Of a DNA stretch of 5,913 bases, positions 5,156 through 5,913 are shown piece by piece. Under the pieces are notes generated by a model. It was given only the letters and a program-made list of their open reading frames with translations, was not told the origin of the DNA and ran no database searches. Numbering within the stretch: position 1 is the first letter of the stretch; every line of letters begins with the position of its first letter. A program made the position numbers and the translations under genes. The DNA comes from Deltaproteobacteria bacterium (lineage in GTDB: Bacteria > Chloroflexota > Dehalococcoidia > Dehalococcoidales > BS750m-G39), in the NCBI GenBank assembly GCA_030606505.1, contig JAUWGI010000056.1:1-5913 (forward strand), written 5' to 3'.

Positions 5156-5233
5156 TAAAATGCACTGGCGAGGACATTTTAATTTTTCAACTTTTAGATA
5201 TTGCATGCTTGCTTTGTTTTAGGCGAAGAGAAA

Positions 5234-5240
5234 AAGGAGG
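5234..5240 (+). promoter_or_regulatory. Ribosome binding site that decides the hicB start
   Basis: AAGGAGG, a near-perfect anti-16S match, four bases before GTG 5245. The frame is open far upstream (to 5020), but that stretch includes the promoter and low-complexity repeats; the next in-frame ATG (5281) has no such site and would cut into the first strand of the domain. Confidence 0.75.
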
Positions 5241-5244
5241 CAGA

Positions 5245-5532
5245 GTGAAAGAGACTGGGGAAGACTATATAGCTGTTCAAATGGTGGTTACCCAGGAAGG
5301 CAAGCAATATAGTGCCTGGTGTCCAGAGTTAGATATCGCCAGTTGCGGGGATACTCCTGAAGAAGCGATTAAAAACCTGGGCGATGCTGTTGAACTTTAT
5401 TTGAATACCTTGGAGGAAGAAGGCGAGCGGGAACGACTTTTCAAAGAAAAAGGCATCAAGCTCGTGAGCGTTGATGAAGCAGTAATTCCTACTTCATTTG
5501 TTACACAGTACCGGCAAAAGGTCCCCATCTAA
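5245..5532 (+). CDS. hicB: HicB family antitoxin
   Basis: A 95-residue antitoxin that should bind and neutralise the HicA RNase encoded next. It has the HicB partial RNase H-like fold: a first strand YIAVQMVVTQEGKQY (8-22), the hallmark WCPELDIASCGDTPEEA (25-41), then a long helix AIKNLGDAVELYLNTLEEEGE (41-61). The C-terminal 25 residues are not a recognisable helix-turn-helix or ribbon-helix-helix, whereas E. coli HicB (about 140 residues) carries a DNA-binding domain, so this is a short HicB. The GTG start is fixed by AAGGAGG at 5234-5240. The stop overlaps the hicA ATG by one base (TAATG), a typical coupling that makes antitoxin first. It has its own strong promoter. Codon use and base composition are AT-richer than the left-hand genes, suggesting acquisition. 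Confidence 0.88.
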   Translation: MKETGEDYIAVQMVVTQEGKQYSAWCPELDIASCGDTPEEAIKNLGDAVELYLNTLEEEGERERLFKEKGIKLVSVDEAVIPTSFVTQYRQKVPI

Positions 5533-5762
5533 TGTCATTGCCGAGCAGCAATAAAGTTATCAAAGCTTTGACTAAAGATGGCTTCCAACTTAGAGGAAAA
5601 TCTAAAAGAGGAAGCCATCAAGCTTTTAAGAAAGAACTACCAGAAGAAACCAGAATTGTTATAGTTCCGTTAGGAAAGAAAGAAATCCCTAAAGGTACTC
5701 TGCGGAGCATAATCCGGCAGGCAGGAGAAACAGCGAAAAATCTGGCTTCACTGCTTAAATGA
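5532..5762 (+). CDS. hicA: HicA family mRNA interferase toxin
   Basis: A 76-residue toxin of the HicA family, small double-stranded RNA-binding-fold proteins that cleave mRNA and arrest growth until neutralised by HicB. Visible features: the first helix VIKALTKDGFQL (9-20), the catalytic block RGSHQAF with His29, the strand RIVIVPLG (41-48), and the C-terminal EIPKGTLRSIIRQAG (51-65), one of the most conserved HicA blocks. RGKSKRGSH carries about two more residues between the arginine and the GSH than in common forms. The length is normal and nothing is broken, so it is probably active. AAAGG near 5517-5521 may serve as ribosome site, with coupling through TAATG. GC is about 40% by hand count, against nearly 60% in the PAC2 gene. 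The last codons lie inside the right copy of a 23-base repeat. Confidence 0.92.
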   Translation: MSLPSSNKVIKALTKDGFQLRGKSKRGSHQAFKKELPEETRIVIVPLGKKEIPKGTLRSIIRQAGETAKNLASLLK

Positions 5763-5777
5763 ACCCTACCCCCTTTA
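5755..5777 (+). repeat. Right copy of 23-base direct repeat, overlapping the end of hicA
   Basis: Matches 4852-4874 at 20 of 23 positions. The first eight bases are the last codons and stop of hicA, the rest is intergenic; the shared GAACCCTA includes part of the stop codon. Confidence 0.65.
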
Positions 5778-5913
5778 ATCCCCCTTTTTTTAAGTTTTGC
5801 CTTATTTTCCACCCCCCCCCCCCCAAAAAGGGGCGGCCCATTTTAAACAATTTAAACCCACCCCCAGAGTATAAAAATAAATAACTTATAAGTGAGTTAT
5901 GCGGGGGGGGTGG
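5763..5913. other. Intergenic low-complexity tail
   Basis: No gene seen. It holds pyrimidine-rich sequence, a run of 13 C (5812-5824) followed by AAAAAGGGG (a possible four-base-pair stem), two TTTAAAC heptamers (5842-5848, 5851-5857), a CCCACCCCCA block (5857-5866), an AT-rich stretch with ATAACT (5881-5886) facing AGTTAT (5895-5900) around the palindrome ACTTATAAGT, and a final run of eight G. No convincing T-tailed hairpin was found to end the hicBA transcript. Confidence 0.6.
5809..5913. repeat. Inverted repeat of C-run/G-run ends
   Basis: CCACCCCCCCC at 5809-5819 is the exact complement of GGGGGGGGTGG at 5903-5913, the last bases of the window. The enclosed 83 bases carry AT-rich sequence and a small palindrome. 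It may be a small element with terminal inverted repeats, or chance from low-complexity runs. Confidence 0.35.

Larger units (their letters stand above)
4801..5244. other. Intergenic region, repeat-rich, between divergent operons
   Basis: These 444 bases hold no gene I believe in. From left to right: the minus-strand promoter, the left copy of a 23-base direct repeat, a 14-base-arm palindrome, a minus-strand terminator-like hairpin, C-run blocks, a small hairpin, a G-quadruplex motif, a second C-run block, and the plus-strand hicBA promoter with its roughly 80-base leader. Open frames through it on both strands are products of low-complexity C/G sequence (Pro-, Gly- and Arg-rich translations). 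Confidence 0.7.

Noticed and set aside
5020..5244. N-terminal extension of hicB by 75 codons
   Set aside because: The stretch contains the G-quadruplex motif, C-runs and the hicBA promoter; AAGGAGG before GTG 5245 and the normal HicB domain start fix the shorter protein.
4852..5777. Composite transposon or insertion sequence carrying hicBA
   Set aside because: No transposase or integrase gene is present and the flanking copies are short direct repeats, not insertion-sequence ends.
5763..5840. Intrinsic terminator after hicA
   Set aside because: There is a T run after C-rich sequence (5785-5791) but no stem before it, and the C-run/AAAAA/GGGG stem is only four base pairs without a T tract directly after; not enough to call.

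Overview
The window is bacterial, with densely packed genes at about 58-60% GC and few intergenic gaps. The gene set (PAC2-family protein, HEAT-repeat protein, DUF1847 cysteine-rich protein, and an SDR plus two MaoC-type hot-dog proteins for acyl-CoA or acyl-ACP chemistry) resembles uncultured Chloroflexota/Dehalococcoidia. That assignment is an inference from gene content, not from a marker gene. There is no rRNA, tRNA or CRISPR array.

Layout. (1) 1-2995, plus strand: four tightly spaced genes (gaps of 1-3 bases) for a PAC2 protein, a HEAT-repeat protein, a GNAT acetyltransferase and a DUF1847 protein. They look like one transcription unit whose promoter lies before the window. (2) 2999-4800, minus strand: a three-gene operon read right to left. 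It encodes a FAS1-like/MaoC N-terminal-type hot-dog protein, a MaoC dehydratase and an SDR dehydrogenase with a C-terminal extension. Together they look like the hydratase and dehydrogenase parts of a peroxisomal MFE-2-type enzyme split into separate genes. A consensus-like promoter sits so close to the first ATG that this transcript is probably leaderless. The two operons converge with only 3 bases between their stop codons. (3) 4801-5244: an intergenic region full of C-rich blocks, palindromes, a minus-strand terminator-like hairpin, a textbook G-quadruplex motif and the promoter for the next genes. (4) 5245-5762, plus strand: a hicB-hicA toxin-antitoxin pair, clearly AT-richer than the rest (hicA about 40% GC by hand count). 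(5) 5763-5913: low-complexity C/G- and AT-rich sequence with no gene.

How it works together. The minus-strand operon probably carries out hydration/dehydration and oxidation/reduction of 3-hydroxyacyl thioesters. The four-gene plus operon has no assignable pathway; its members are probably housekeeping or accessory proteins. The hicBA pair looks like an accessory insertion: it is AT-rich, surrounded by repeats, and bracketed by a 23-base direct repeat whose right copy overlaps the end of hicA. I found no clearly new multi-gene system. The points most worth checking are the split MFE-2-like enzyme, the predicted leaderless promoter, and the repeat-rich setting of hicBA.
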